Source: Karstenula rhodostoma CBS 690.94 | Lineage: Eukaryota > Ascomycota > Dothideomycetes > Pleosporales > Didymosphaeriaceae | Direction of reading: 5' to 3' | NCBI GenBank assembly: GCA_010093485.1 | Contig: MU001513.1 | Location: forward strand, 781,150 to 831,958 | DNA: 50,809 nt | Part shown: in pieces, positions 22,030 through 31,177 of the stretch | Layout: each line of letters opens with the position of its first letter | Numbering within the stretch: the first letter of the stretch is position 1 | Translations under genes and position numbers: made by a program | The notes under the pieces: model-generated | Seen by the model: only the letters and a program-made list of their open reading frames with translations | The model's database searches: none | Told to the model about the DNA's origin: nothing

Positions 22030-22602
22030 AATTACAAGCAGGAATAGTGCGCCATACTAGTGGCAGTCAAATCCATTCTTTAGATAGTACTCTAGGCTCT
22101 GCTAGCTATCTTTTTCACTAAGGTCTCCTACAAAACAGTCGCAAAGAGTGTGGCTGTTTTCCAGGGCATATACCAAGGCACTGCGATGATGACGCGCCTC
22201 ATACTGCGAATACTGATCCGCCCAGAGTAATATGAAAAGGTTCTCCTCAAGTGGCTAGCTCCGTGATCACTTATCGGCCTTCTTTACACCACCTTGGTCC
22301 TTTTCGCTTCCCAAGGCTGTCAAGCCATACATTAAATCGTCTCTGTGGTCGGGGTTGCTGCACCACTAATCTTGTACTTTATCGTTATCTTCTTCTTTAC
22401 GCTGTTCCTGTGTAATAAATATTGATATGGGTGCAAGCTGGAGGCAGCCCAGAGCTTCACAGCTGCGAGTAACAACTTTGACCTCGCCATCGCGGCCGCT
22501 GATGCCACGTATGGCCCCAACAGCCACCATGCGCTTGCTGCTACTGCCGGACCACTCAGTGAGGTTTCTGTCTTGGATGGGTTAGTATACCCAACGAGAT
22601 GT
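22030..22602 (+). pseudogene. acr3: Truncated acr3 arsenite-efflux transporter pseudogene
   Basis: One continuous reading frame matches the C-terminal part of Acr3 transporters, without frameshifts but with many stops. Readable segments are [76 protein letters not shown] and [16 protein letters not shown]. The stretch [11 protein letters not shown] is the highly conserved segment of the Acr3/BASS fold with its invariant asparagine pair. In-frame stops lie at 22081 (TAG), 22093 (TAG), 22228 (TAA), 22264 (TGA), 22333 (TAA) and 22423 (TGA), and probably 22045 (TAG). Several fall where family residues are Gln or Trp, as expected from C-to-T or G-to-A change. The N-terminal portion (roughly the first half or more) is absent. 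Acr3 normally exports arsenite across the plasma membrane, so this locus has lost that function. Confidence 0.88.
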
Positions 22603-22760
22603 ACGGGTAGCAGATGAGTTTGGAAAAGAGCTCAATGGGCGGTAAATGGAACTAGAAGTCCTGTAGTAGGATACTTACAAGACATCTAAAAGTTCTGGCT
22701 AGCTGTGTTGCATTGTCTTGCACAAGAATCCGACGGACAATTGGCACTTCTGTGATTGCC

Positions 22761-23618
22761 CTATCCCTCATCCATGATTTGGAAAACGGTCGAATTCTTG
22801 ACGGTACAAGTTTCTTGCCCACGACAGCCAAGCGAAGCCCAAATCGAGTCACGGTCTCCATCTCCCCGCATCCCTGCGATGACAGCCGCGGCTGCTTCGC
22901 ACGAGATATTCAGTCCGGAGCTGGTGGGTGGACGATGTTCGCTCACTGGTGGCGGGGCGCAGAAACAATCGAGAGACGAAGGGCAATCTAAAGACCCTAC
23001 TACTGGATAGGAGAAGCTGCCATCGTTCGATTCACGGTGACTCTTCGGGTCACTACATCGTGCGGCCACTTCGTACGAGGGAACTTTGCTCTGCGCAGTG
23101 TTTGCAGATGGCCGTGGAGAATCCAAAGCTTGCGCTCCACGATTCTCTGCTGCGTCCGGCGAACGCCGAAAATCGACCCATGCGTGTTCAGGTCCCCCGT
23201 ACCAATTCTGCGTCTGATATGAAGACTGTGCGGGGCAAGAACTAGCGTCCCTGTCCTTTTCAGATGCATGATGCTGGACATCCACCGACGGCCTTTGGAA
23301 AGAAAGAGGATCAGCGTCTGGGGTACTCGACTCCTCTGGAGACCGAAGGAAATATTCTATCTGTTCATTCGAGACGCCGTGGCGCACCAGTAGAGCGCGA
23401 AGTCGCATGTTATCCTGCGCAACTTTGCGGGCAGCCCTCTGCATTTCAAGAGTTGCCGCAACACCCTGCCGTTCATGTTCCTGCACGCGCTTCTGTAGAC
23501 TCTCAACAAGCTCAGCGCGGCGCATGCGGGAGCGCCGTTGATTATCCCGGATCCTGGCAGATGAGGACGTGGCATCGCTCTGAATAGTGGTCAGATGCCA
23601 CTGCGAGGGATTACGCAT
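22761..23618 (-). CDS. bZIP transcription factor
   Basis: Single-exon gene of 285 aa with ATG at 23618. The basic region RIRDNQRRSRMRRAEL (about residues 22-37) fits the bZIP rule N-x7-R. It is followed by a zipper-like helix with the common fungal form in which a Gly breaks the heptads (HERQGVAATLEM) and then NMRLRALLVRHGVSNEQIEYF. The middle is Ser/Pro-rich and likely disordered. The C-terminus (SCEAAAAVIAGMRGDGD, then ASLGCRGQETCTVKN and FQIMDEG) matches a conserved tail I recall in this fungal bZIP group. It differs from the Yap-type basic region. It lies about 160 bp from the acr3 remnant; a role in arsenic response is only a positional guess. Confidence 0.88.
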   Translation of the reverse strand: MRNPSQWHLTTIQSDATSSSARIRDNQRRSRMRRAELVESLQKRVQEHERQGVAATLEMQRAARKVAQDNMRLRALLVRHGVSNEQIEYFLRSPEESSTPDADPLSFQRPSVDVQHHASEKDRDASSCPAQSSYQTQNWYGGPEHAWVDFRRSPDAAENRGAQALDSPRPSANTAQSKVPSYEVAARCSDPKSHRESNDGSFSYPVVGSLDCPSSLDCFCAPPPVSEHRPPTSSGLNISCEAAAAVIAGMRGDGDRDSIWASLGCRGQETCTVKNSTVFQIMDEG

Positions 23619-24086
23619 GCGTGCGCTTTCTTACGGACCTTTTTTGTCATGATGGAGCGAGCGAAGGACGGGATGGTGGAGTGACGCTCGCCACCCATGT
23701 GTCTGCACGCTTCGTTAAGTCAGGTAACGTGACGCCACTAGTCTTGGCAGCACCCTCGCCCATAACCGTCCCACCTGAGCACTTGCACCACCATCCCCAT
23801 CAACATAACCCAGACACTGAACTACTCTCTGGCTCTGTCTGCAAGTAAGATGAATCCATTTCTCCCACCGTGAATCATGCACACACATCACGCCGCGATA
23901 GCCGTCAAAACCAGGACCCCGGAGCTGACATCCGGGAGCAACCACATGAATTGGAGGGAAACGCCTCGCTTGCATGACCATGTGTCCAGCTGAGGCTGTC
24001 TTTCAGCGGCGTAGCCGCAACCACCAGCGACAGAATTGAAATGGTAAATGCCACACATCAGGACAGATGACTACATCGATTGCAGT
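23619..24086. promoter_or_regulatory. Upstream region of the bZIP gene and 3' side of the dehydrogenase gene
   Basis: About 470 bp with no ORF of note. The stretch 23750-23830 is C-rich with repeated CACC and CATC, possibly regulatory for the bZIP gene. Nothing else seen. Confidence 0.4.
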
Positions 24087-25190
24087 CTATGAAGTACCCA
24101 CTCCCCCTAGGATCTTCTTCTCTATAGCAGCACCCAGCGACTCTGTCGTTCCCGTGCTACCTCCCATATCCGGCGTAATTACATGCTCTCCACCCTCCTT
24201 AAGCACATCCTCAATCGCCCTCATCATACCCTCCGCAGCATCCCCATACCCAAAATGCTGCAGCATCATCTGCCCCGCCCAAATCATCCCCACCGGATTC
24301 GCAATCCCCTTCCCACAGATATCCGGCGCGCTCCCATGAACCGGCTCAAACAAGCTCGGGAACGTCCCCTCAGGATTGATATTCCCCGACGGCGCAACCC
24401 CAATCGTCCCCGTGCACGCCGGGCCCAGATCGCTCAGGATGTCGCCGAATAGATTGCTACCCACTATGACATCGAACTGCGATGGCTTGAGCACCATCCA
24501 CGCGGTCAGGATATCGATGTGGAATTTATCGATGCTAAGGTCGTCGTACCCGCCTTCCTTGGTCAGCGCCTTCAGCCGCTCATCCCAGTACGGCATCGTG
24601 ATGCTGATCCCGTTGCTCTTCGTCGCGCTCGTGAGATGCTTCTTCGGCCGGCTTCGCGCGAGCTTCAGCGCGTACTTCAGCACGCGATCGACGCCGATGC
24701 GCGTCATGACGGTCTCTTGGACGACGACTTCGCGCTCTGTGCCCTCGAAGATCCTGCCCCCAATCGAAGAGTATTCTCCCTCCGTGTTCTCGCGCACCAC
24801 CCAGAAATCAATGTCCCCTGGATTCGCCAGCGGCGATGGGATCCCGGGCAGCAGTCGGCATGGTCGGAGATTTATGTACTGGTCGAACTCGCGGCGGAAC
24901 TTGAGGAGGCTGCCCCATAACGACACGTGATCTGGGACGATGTCGGGCATGCCCACTGCACCAAAGTAGATGGCGTCGTAGGCGGAGAGCGTACTGTGCC
25001 AGTCCTCGGGTAGCATGTCGCCATGTATCGCGTAGTAGTCGCAGCTGGCGAAATCGAATTCTGTGAATTCAAGAGAGAGGCCGAACGTTGAGGCGGCTGC
25101 TTTGAGGCAGCGCACGCCGAGAGGCATGACTTCCTTGCCGATGCCATCACCGGGGATGACGGCGATTTTGAGTTTTTGCGGGGTAGCCAT
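24087..25190 (-). CDS. Tartrate/D-malate-type beta-decarboxylating dehydrogenase
   Basis: Single-exon gene of 367 aa. An upstream in-frame ATG at 25295 exists, but the ATG at 25190 puts the conserved start (LKIAVIPGDGIGKEV) at the expected position, so it is preferred. Family motifs are clear: IPGDGIG, RENTEGEYSSIGGR (substrate loop), DILTAWMVLKP, VGSNLFGDILSDLGPA (metal-binding aspartates) and LFEPVHGSAPDI (NAD-binding). These enzymes oxidise a 2-hydroxyacid and decarboxylate it, using NAD and Mg/Mn. The sequence GEYSSIGGR and the overall form fit tartrate dehydrogenase/D-malate dehydrogenase rather than LeuB, but substrate is not certain. Cytosolic. A SINE-like insertion lies about 110 bp upstream. 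Confidence 0.9.
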   Translation of the reverse strand: MATPQKLKIAVIPGDGIGKEVMPLGVRCLKAAASTFGLSLEFTEFDFASCDYYAIHGDMLPEDWHSTLSAYDAIYFGAVGMPDIVPDHVSLWGSLLKFRREFDQYINLRPCRLLPGIPSPLANPGDIDFWVVRENTEGEYSSIGGRIFEGTEREVVVQETVMTRIGVDRVLKYALKLARSRPKKHLTSATKSNGISITMPYWDERLKALTKEGGYDDLSIDKFHIDILTAWMVLKPSQFDVIVGSNLFGDILSDLGPACTGTIGVAPSGNINPEGTFPSLFEPVHGSAPDICGKGIANPVGMIWAGQMMLQHFGYGDAAEGMMRAIEDVLKEGGEHVITPDMGGSTGTTESLGAAIEKKILGGVGTS

Positions 25191-25299
25191 GGTGCTTGGT
25201 GGGGTTGTAGGTGCTGGAGAAGACGTGCTGTCGTGAAAAACCCCGCTAGATATGGTGTGTAAGTGTTGACTGCTGAACCATTGAGTCTGCCCCATTATT
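25191..25299 (-). promoter_or_regulatory. Short proximal promoter/5' UTR of the dehydrogenase gene
   Basis: Only about 110 bp remain between the ATG and the edge of the SINE-like insertion. No clear TATA box; the insertion may supply or disrupt upstream elements. Confidence 0.4.
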
Positions 25300-25311
25300 A
25301 TGATCGGCTAT
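25300..25311. repeat. Target-site duplication, left copy
   Basis: ATGATCGGCTAT, identical to 25909-25920. Bases immediately outside both copies differ, so the repeat is exactly 12 bp, in the range expected for LINE-mobilised SINEs. Confidence 0.85.
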
Positions 25312-25908
25312 CCGATAATTAAGATTTCATTTTACTATCTAGGTAACTAGCCCTAAGTATCTAGTTCTATTTTAGGTCTAGTAAATATCTAAGTAGAATT
25401 AAAAGGGGAAAGTAAAAAAAACTTCTTAAGTATTAAAAAAAAGGGAAAAACCTTTATACTTTCTATTATAGAAATAGTTAGTGTAAAAAAACCTTTTAAC
25501 TAAAGTTACTTTAAAAACTTAAGATTAACTAGTTAAATAATCTAGTTTAAAAATTAAAATAGACTAGTAATCCTCCTATTTAAAACTAGTTTACTAAACT
25601 AATTCTATTTAAGTTAGCTATCTTCTTATTTAGACTTAAATTATTTCCTACTAGTAAATTTCTATATAGACTTTTATATTTTAAGCTAAGGATTTTTATT
25701 CCTTATAATATTATATTAATTTATTAGTAGTGTCCTATACTTTTAAAAACTCTATATTATAATATATAAAGTAGGTAAAATTATAAATTTCCTTAATTTT
25801 AGTGAAGGGGGTTAGAATTAAACTAACTACTTATAAATTTAATTATTTCCTAGAGAAAAAGTGGAAATCTTAAGATTTCCAGGCACTTGCCCACTATGCC
25901 ACCCCTCC
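25312..25908 (-). mobile_element. tRNA-derived SINE, RIP-decayed, flanked by 12-bp target duplication
   Basis: A 597-bp AT-rich insertion is bracketed by a perfect 12-bp direct repeat, ATGATCGGCTAT, at 25300-25311 and 25909-25920. On the minus strand it starts exactly at the repeat with a tRNA-like head (25908-25803): acceptor strand GGAGGGG, an A box TGGCATAGTGGG, an anticodon-arm-like palindrome TGGAAATCTTAAGATTTCCA, a T arm GTTAG/TTTAATT/CTAAC and a closing strand CCCCTTC that pairs with GGAGGGG. The B box AGTTTAATTCT differs from the consensus GGTTCGANTCC only by C-to-T or G-to-A. The head is most like a TAA-anticodon leucine tRNA with a long extra arm. The remaining body is AT-rich with no coding sense. 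SINE identity is inferred from head, position and target duplication. Confidence 0.72.
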
Positions 25909-25920
25909 ATGATCGGCTAT
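25909..25920. repeat. Target-site duplication, right copy
   Basis: ATGATCGGCTAT, identical to 25300-25311 and directly abutting the tRNA-like head of the insertion. Confidence 0.85.
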
Positions 25921-26493
25921 AAACGTTAGGTTGGACCCTTCCAGCTCTAGTGTCGATGCGGCATGTCCGCCCGGACTAATTAGCCGCAGTGTGCTCCACT
26001 GAATACCAATACGAATGATGACGTTTAGTTGAACTCCAAATCTGTCGGCGATGAAGCGGATAATTGAGATTCGGGAAGGTATTAAATATCAAATATGATA
26101 CTTCGCGAGCTTCTGGAAGCCGCGGGTTCGGGAAGATATAGATATCCTAGGTCCCCGAGACAAACGGAAAACCCTGGATGAGATCGGCCAGTTATTCATG
26201 CAGCCGAAGCACTAGTGGATATACAGTAAGAGTATCAGGGGGATGGAGGGGTTGCAAGTGGATCTGGATAATGGCTTGGTGAAGGGGTCGGAGGAACGAA
26301 GGGGGTGTCGAATGGACGCTCTTACAGTGCTGGAGGACTATTACCATGGACGACCAAGATAAATAACATGATGAGCTGGATCCCTAGAGCTGGTGGCAGA
26401 AGAGATGGAATCAATCATTTCCCAAGATTAGCTGGATTAATATGTACACTGCGCATCATGTCCTTCGTATAAAACAGGTCATCCGTTTCCAGC
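25921..26493. other. Intergenic region
   Basis: Upstream flank of the SINE insertion and 3' side of the ceramidase gene. Composition is normal. Short ORFs here are not convincing and nothing else is recognised. Confidence 0.4.
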
Positions 26494-28835
26494 CTAGGAC
26501 AACTTGAAGACTCCACTGGTCCCTGTGAATGCGGTGATCTTGCCGCCGACTGCCTTGGAATCACCGTAGTACTTGATGCGATACAACCCCGCAGCCAGGC
26601 TTGTAAGTGACGTATCCCAGGTAATCGTGGCGCTGCTCGTGCCAGTGACTCCGTTCACCCTCTTCCACTCGTAGACAAGCTCCCAGTCCTTGTCGTTGCG
26701 TACTTGTGTCCAGGAGCCATCACTGCCCTGCTTCTCGATTGCGGTGAAAGTGCCCTCGAGGCGAAGGTTGTTACGTGGGTTCGCACCCTGGAAGATGGCG
26801 ACGACCTTTGCGCCGCGCGTGTAGGTAGACGAGACATCTGTGAGGACTTTTCCGAAGCTGCTTCCGATACCCGCACCATCGTATACGACGCCAGTGATGA
26901 GCGAGATGCTCCTGTTACGATTGTCCGGAGGCGTGGGGCCGGCGGGCGAAGAAATACGTGCGCTGTCGGCCAAGTAGGGAAGGTAGCCCAGGGTGGCATT
27001 GATGTATGCATTCAAGGTGTGAGGTCCATGCAAGGTAGATGCACCTTCGTAACGCTGGATGCCGTATTCCTCCTCGGTGGTGATGTAGTGGGCGTAAGTG
27101 TTGCCAGGCCCGCCCAGAACGACAATTGGTGGGGTAGAGGACGAAACGATGCCAGAGGAAACAGCCTTGTTATAGACTGCCTCCCTCCAGCGGCGACCAG
27201 ACATGGTGGTTGCCTCACCTGGTGTGACGATGATGATAAACTGACCAACTCGCAGAACCTGGATGTCTACGATGTTGGGAGACCAGTCGTACGGAGTCTT
27301 TGCCTCTCCAACATTGAGAAGAATGGGCTTCGGTTGCTGGCACTTGATCTGCGCAGCACCGGGATGAGCGATGAGACCGCCTACAACGTTCCAGAAAGGG
27401 TTGCTAGGTGCTCCCGGGTCGTTCTGAACAAAATCGAAAGCACCGGGACCGTCGGAGGTACCAGCCGCAAAAGAATTACCCATTGCAGCGGGGCACGTCT
27501 TCACAGTAGTCCCGTTTGGATGCTGGAAGGTGAAGTTGGAGAAGTCGACAAAGCTGTGGAACGAGCGCACACTGCCAGTGATGGACGTGAAGCCGTTCGA
27601 GTTGTAGATGCTCTTGGCACCGTCGGCTTGTCGTTTTCCGATCTCGTAGCACGACTTGACACCACCATCGTTGAGGCCGAAGAACGGTCCTCTGCCGTGA
27701 CAGTCTTGGCTCTTGCCACCACAGGTGCTGTCTTCCAGCTTGCACTCTTGATTGGACCCGTCCTCGCACCAGGCGCCATTGACATTGGGTGTGGTGTCAC
27801 CCACACTCGCTTGGGAGAAACCGGCAACGAAGCCATCGGCGGCATTGGCTGATGCCGCATTCGTGGCAATGTCCTGCTCGAACAGGTAGGCAGCCACACC
27901 CTTGTTGTCTGCAGCAACGACGGTCTGGTTGCCCAGCAAGCTGGTACCGTGCACGGCAAACCAGTTAAGGATACCGATGTTCTTGCCATCGCTAGCTCTG
28001 GTGAATTTGAGCACAGTCATGGTCTTGTCCACGTTGTCGGTGTACCGGGCCCTCTCAGAAGCTGGGTTCGCCAGGTAGGCATAGAGACTTCGGTTGATGT
28101 TGGCGTTGTTGACCTTTGCGCTGCCGGAGCTGACGGCGCCGAGGGTCAAGCCCTCATGGGCGCGCTTGATGGACAGGAGTGCGCCGTCAACAATGGCCTG
28201 ATAGCTCTGCTTGTCGAAGCCCAAGCTGGTGATCTGGGGAAGCAGGTAGTTGAGCCAGGCGCCGGGTCCGGCATGGCTGTGCGTGCCTGTTACGGCGACA
28301 TTCTTCCGGGTGTAGATGGAGTATTCGGATCCCAGAGCCTCGAGGCCCTCGAGGATGCCGTTGCGGATGGCGGTGTCCCCGGACTGCGTGTCCAAGACCA
28401 TGTACACAAAGCGCTCCGCGGGGGTGCTCGGACTGCCAACAATGAAGGCGCGCGAGTAGAGACGCTGGCGCAGTCCCGTGCCAACTTGCGATGTGTTTGC
28501 GTAGCCCATCAAGTTGAGCTCGACGACGGGTCTGGATTGCCGTCAGTGCAGTCCCGTGGGTCGCACCTTCTTTACTGTCCAGGTCGTGCCTTCCGTACTT
28601 ACCCAGTGATGTCCGCCTTGCCCACGCCGATGAGGTACTGCGACGGGTCGTCGACAGCATCTGCGGCCTGCTTGGGGCGGAAGAGGTTGGTGTGCTCGTA
28701 GGCGCGGTAGCTTTGGTCGAGGCGGCCATGCCAGAAGTCGACGTGCGGGAAGCCCAGCGTCGCGACCAGCTGGCTGACGATCAGGGCGGCGAGGAGGGAG
28801 GCGCCCAAGGCGACGGCGATGTGTGAGCGAGCCAT
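26494..28835 (-). CDS. Neutral/alkaline ceramidase
   Basis: Exon 1 is 28835-28603 and exon 2 is 28531-26494 (71-bp intron, GTAAGT donor, CTGAC branch, CAG acceptor, phase 2), giving 756 aa, the usual length for this family. An N-terminal hydrophobic segment (SHIAVALGASLLAALIV) acts as signal peptide or anchor, so it works in the secretory pathway or outside the cell. It hydrolyses ceramide to sphingosine and fatty acid. Visible motifs are GKADITGPVVELNLMGYA across the splice junction, GTHSHAGPGAW (zinc-binding His162/His164), NWFAVHGTSL (His272) and SVGDTTPNVNG. In better known members the last reads GD-x-SPN, whose Ser is the nucleophile; here that position (residue 325) is Thr. The C-terminal part is the immunoglobulin-like domain. 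A cysteine-rich loop follows the active-site segment. Confidence 0.93.
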
Positions 28836-29202
28836 GCGTGCAGGCCGCGGTGGGAGGAGAGTTCAAGCGGGCTGCGGGCGCGCAACCATGGGCATCGGGG
28901 CGAATTTGTATACGGGGCTTCCCAGGTTGTTTCCAAGGCACGAGAAGGAGTCGCCGCCGCCGCGATAAGAAAGCAAGGCCGTGTCAGGTGTTGGTATTGT
29001 ATTGGAATTTAGCCAGCATGTAGCCAGCATGTAGCCAGCATGTAGCCTGTCGTCGGTTGTATCCCGCAGGACGCCAGCATGACGTCCAGGCGCTCGCTAA
29101 GTGGCTGCGGGCGGGGCCAGTTATCGTCCGCTCCCGCCAGCCCCGACTTCGTTCGCACGCCGTGAAGGCTTGCAATCTCCTCACCCGCCTCGCACTGCCA
29201 AC
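28836..29202. promoter_or_regulatory. Divergent promoter region of ceramidase and SPF27
   Basis: About 370 bp shared by two divergent genes, containing a short 11-bp tandem repeat (listed separately). No ORF of note. Confidence 0.45.
29011..29047. repeat. 11-bp tandem repeat
   Basis: AGCCAGCATGT occurs three times in perfect tandem and ends with a partial AGCC. It sits between two divergent promoters; any regulatory effect is unknown. Confidence 0.9.
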
Positions 29203-29995
29203 ATGCCGCTGATCCACGAATCCTATGATTCCCTCCCCTGTAGGTCCTAATCTACCCCCGCCGGCCAATACTCCCTCCCAGTTCGCTTGCATCGTAGCGA
29301 TGTCGGACCTGCATGTGCCATGATTCGCATGTGCCTGTTTCCTTCGCGCAAGCTAACGCGCTGCAGACGTGGACGCGCCGCCAGATCAGGCTGCCCTCCA
29401 CGCCGCCATGGGCCTCATCTCCGCCGACATGAGCAGCGCCGGCGTAGATGCTGCGCAATTGCACCCGGCTCTCATCCCAGCGGCCACCTACACGCCCACC
29501 TTCTCCGCCGCCCTCGAGCAGGAGCATGCGCGGTTGCAGGCCGATACCACCTCCAAGCTCTCCGCCATCGACCTAGCGCGCTACGAAGACCTCGAGGCGC
29601 CGCCGAACACGAGCCCTACCAGCGACGAAGACAAGCCCGAGGTCCTCGCGCAGTGGAAGGCCGCGCTGCAGAAGGCCTACACGAGCTCCGAATACGTGAA
29701 TGCGCGGCTGACAGAGCTCGGCCTCCTCGAAAAGTTCGGCAAGAACGCCTGGCTCATCGGCAACTCCCAGCAGGAGGACATTTTGAAGCGCATCGAAGCC
29801 GAGTTGGCAGACGTCCGCAAGCAGCACGAGGAGGCGGAGGCGATCCGGCGCCAGCAGCAGGAGAGCGTCCATGGCGAGATCAAGACGCTCGAGGAGACGT
29901 GGAAGCGGGGCGTCGGCCGCGTGCTCGAGACCGAGGTGGCCGCTGAGGGTCTGAAGCAGCAGATTCTGGAAAGACGACGGGCGGGTGCCGTTTAG
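29203..29995 (+). CDS. SPF27: Pre-mRNA-splicing factor SPF27 (BCAS2 family)
   Basis: Exon 1 is 29203-29239 and exon 2 is 29367-29995 (127-bp intron, GTAGGT donor, GCTAAC branch, CTGCAG acceptor, phase 1), giving 221 aa. The start matters: the downstream exon has no early ATG, and the small first exon supplies the conserved N-terminus MPLIHESYDSLP which joins YVDAPPDQAALHAAM. The rest is helical, with coiled coil at about residues 150-215 (EDILKRIEAELADVRKQHEE). The family is a core member of the Prp19/NTC spliceosome complex in the nucleus (BCAS2 in human, Cwf7 in fission yeast). No lesion is seen. Confidence 0.9.
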
Positions 29996-30388
29996 CACGG
30001 CTGTGCATGGCGTTGAGAATTTTGCCGCGACTGTTACTACGAGATACCCATATAACACGAATACCAAACTCTGGATCTGCTAGGTCCGATTCTCCTACTC
30101 GGGTCCCTTCCGCCCACTCAAACTGCACCCACTTTCAACAATTGAAAACACAAGCCGGACAGTCGATCGCTCTTTTCCTTCCTACTTCTGTACAGATTGC
30201 TCAAAGACCAAGACAGCAGCATCGCAAGTGAAACTCATCAGCAATATCCTTACGGGTCAAGAAGACACCATTCGGTCAAGGTTCTGCTAAGCCTGCAGTG
30301 TGTGATCGACAATGTTACCAATGGGTCCCGATTTCATACTCAATCAACATTGTACAAAGCACGTATATACACGTCCACTATTCCACGC
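29996..30388. other. Convergent intergenic region
   Basis: 3' regions of SPF27 and of the SDR gene. No gene, repeat or RNA is recognised in it. Confidence 0.45.
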
Positions 30389-31177
30389 TTACAACTTCGA
30401 CCCCACCAAGCTCCCCCCATCCAGCGCAACCGTAGCCCCATTCACATACGCCCCCGCCCTGCCACTCAACCAAATGCACGTCCCCGCCACGTCCTCGGGG
30501 CTCCCGATCCTGCCCAACGGTATGCTCCCCTCAATCGCATCCTGGAACTTCTCCAACGTCGCCTTCATCATCTTGCTCTGGAACGGCCCGCACGCAATCG
30601 TATTGCTCGTGATGTTTCGCTTGCCCAGGTGGCTCGCCAGCACCCGCGAGAGGTGGTGCAGACCCGCTTTCGACGCGCTGTACGCAAAGGTCTCGAGCGA
30701 GGGGACGCGCAGGCCGTCGACCGAGCCGATGTTTATGACGCGCGCGGGGGACGCGGGGGACGCGGCGGCTTCGAGGAGCGGCGTCACGGCCTGCGTGAGC
30801 TGGAACACGCGCTTGAGGTTCAGCGTGAGCACGCGGTCCCACGCCGTCGACGGATACGTGTCGTACGGCTCGCCCCAGTTGCTGCCGGAATTGTTCACCA
30901 GGACATCCAGCTTGCCTGCTCTCTTCTTCAACTCTGCCGCAAGCTTCATTATGTCCTCTTCTTTGTACAGGTCGGCCGTAATGAAGTCTGCCTTGCCTTT
31001 CCCGAGCGCGTTGAGATCTTTGCACGCCTCTGCGCAGGCTTTTGCGTCGCGCGAGGAGATGTACACTGTTGCGCCGTTCTGGACGAAGCCTTCGGAGATC
31101 ATGCGGCCGATGCCTTTTGCGCCGCCGGTTACGAGGACGACTTTGCCGCTGACGTCGAAGAGCGATGAATTCTCCAT
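30389..31177 (-). CDS. Short-chain dehydrogenase/reductase (classical SDR, RhlG/FabG-like)
   Basis: Single-exon gene of 262 aa with ATG at 31177. The cofactor motif TGGAKGIG is at about residues 18-25, NNSG at about 94-97, the catalytic Ser in VINIGSVDG, and YSASKAGLHH holds the catalytic Tyr and Lys. The C-terminal PEDVAGTCIWLSGRAGAYV and ATVALDGG follow the FabG pattern. The combination with a serine in the NNSG motif resembles 3-oxoacyl-ACP reductase-like proteins of the RhlG group. It reduces a ketone or oxidises an alcohol with NADP(H); substrate unknown. Length is standard and no targeting signal is seen. Confidence 0.9.
   Translation of the reverse strand: MENSSLFDVSGKVVLVTGGAKGIGRMISEGFVQNGATVYISSRDAKACAEACKDLNALGKGKADFITADLYKEEDIMKLAAELKKRAGKLDVLVNNSGSNWGEPYDTYPSTAWDRVLTLNLKRVFQLTQAVTPLLEAAASPASPARVINIGSVDGLRVPSLETFAYSASKAGLHHLSRVLASHLGKRNITSNTIACGPFQSKMMKATLEKFQDAIEGSIPLGRIGSPEDVAGTCIWLSGRAGAYVNGATVALDGGSLVGSKL

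Noticed and set aside
25191..25295. Upstream ATG extending the dehydrogenase by 35 residues
   Set aside because: The extension is not conserved-looking and nearly reaches the SINE target duplication. The inner ATG at 25190 fits the family start.
25803..25908. Functional leucine tRNA gene
   Set aside because: The B box is mutated, the extra arm is too long, and it sits exactly at the border of an insertion with a target duplication. It is better explained as a SINE head.
26704..27852. 382-codon open frame on the plus strand opposite ceramidase
   Set aside because: No domain sense, and the minus strand encodes an unmistakable ceramidase. This is a codon-bias shadow.
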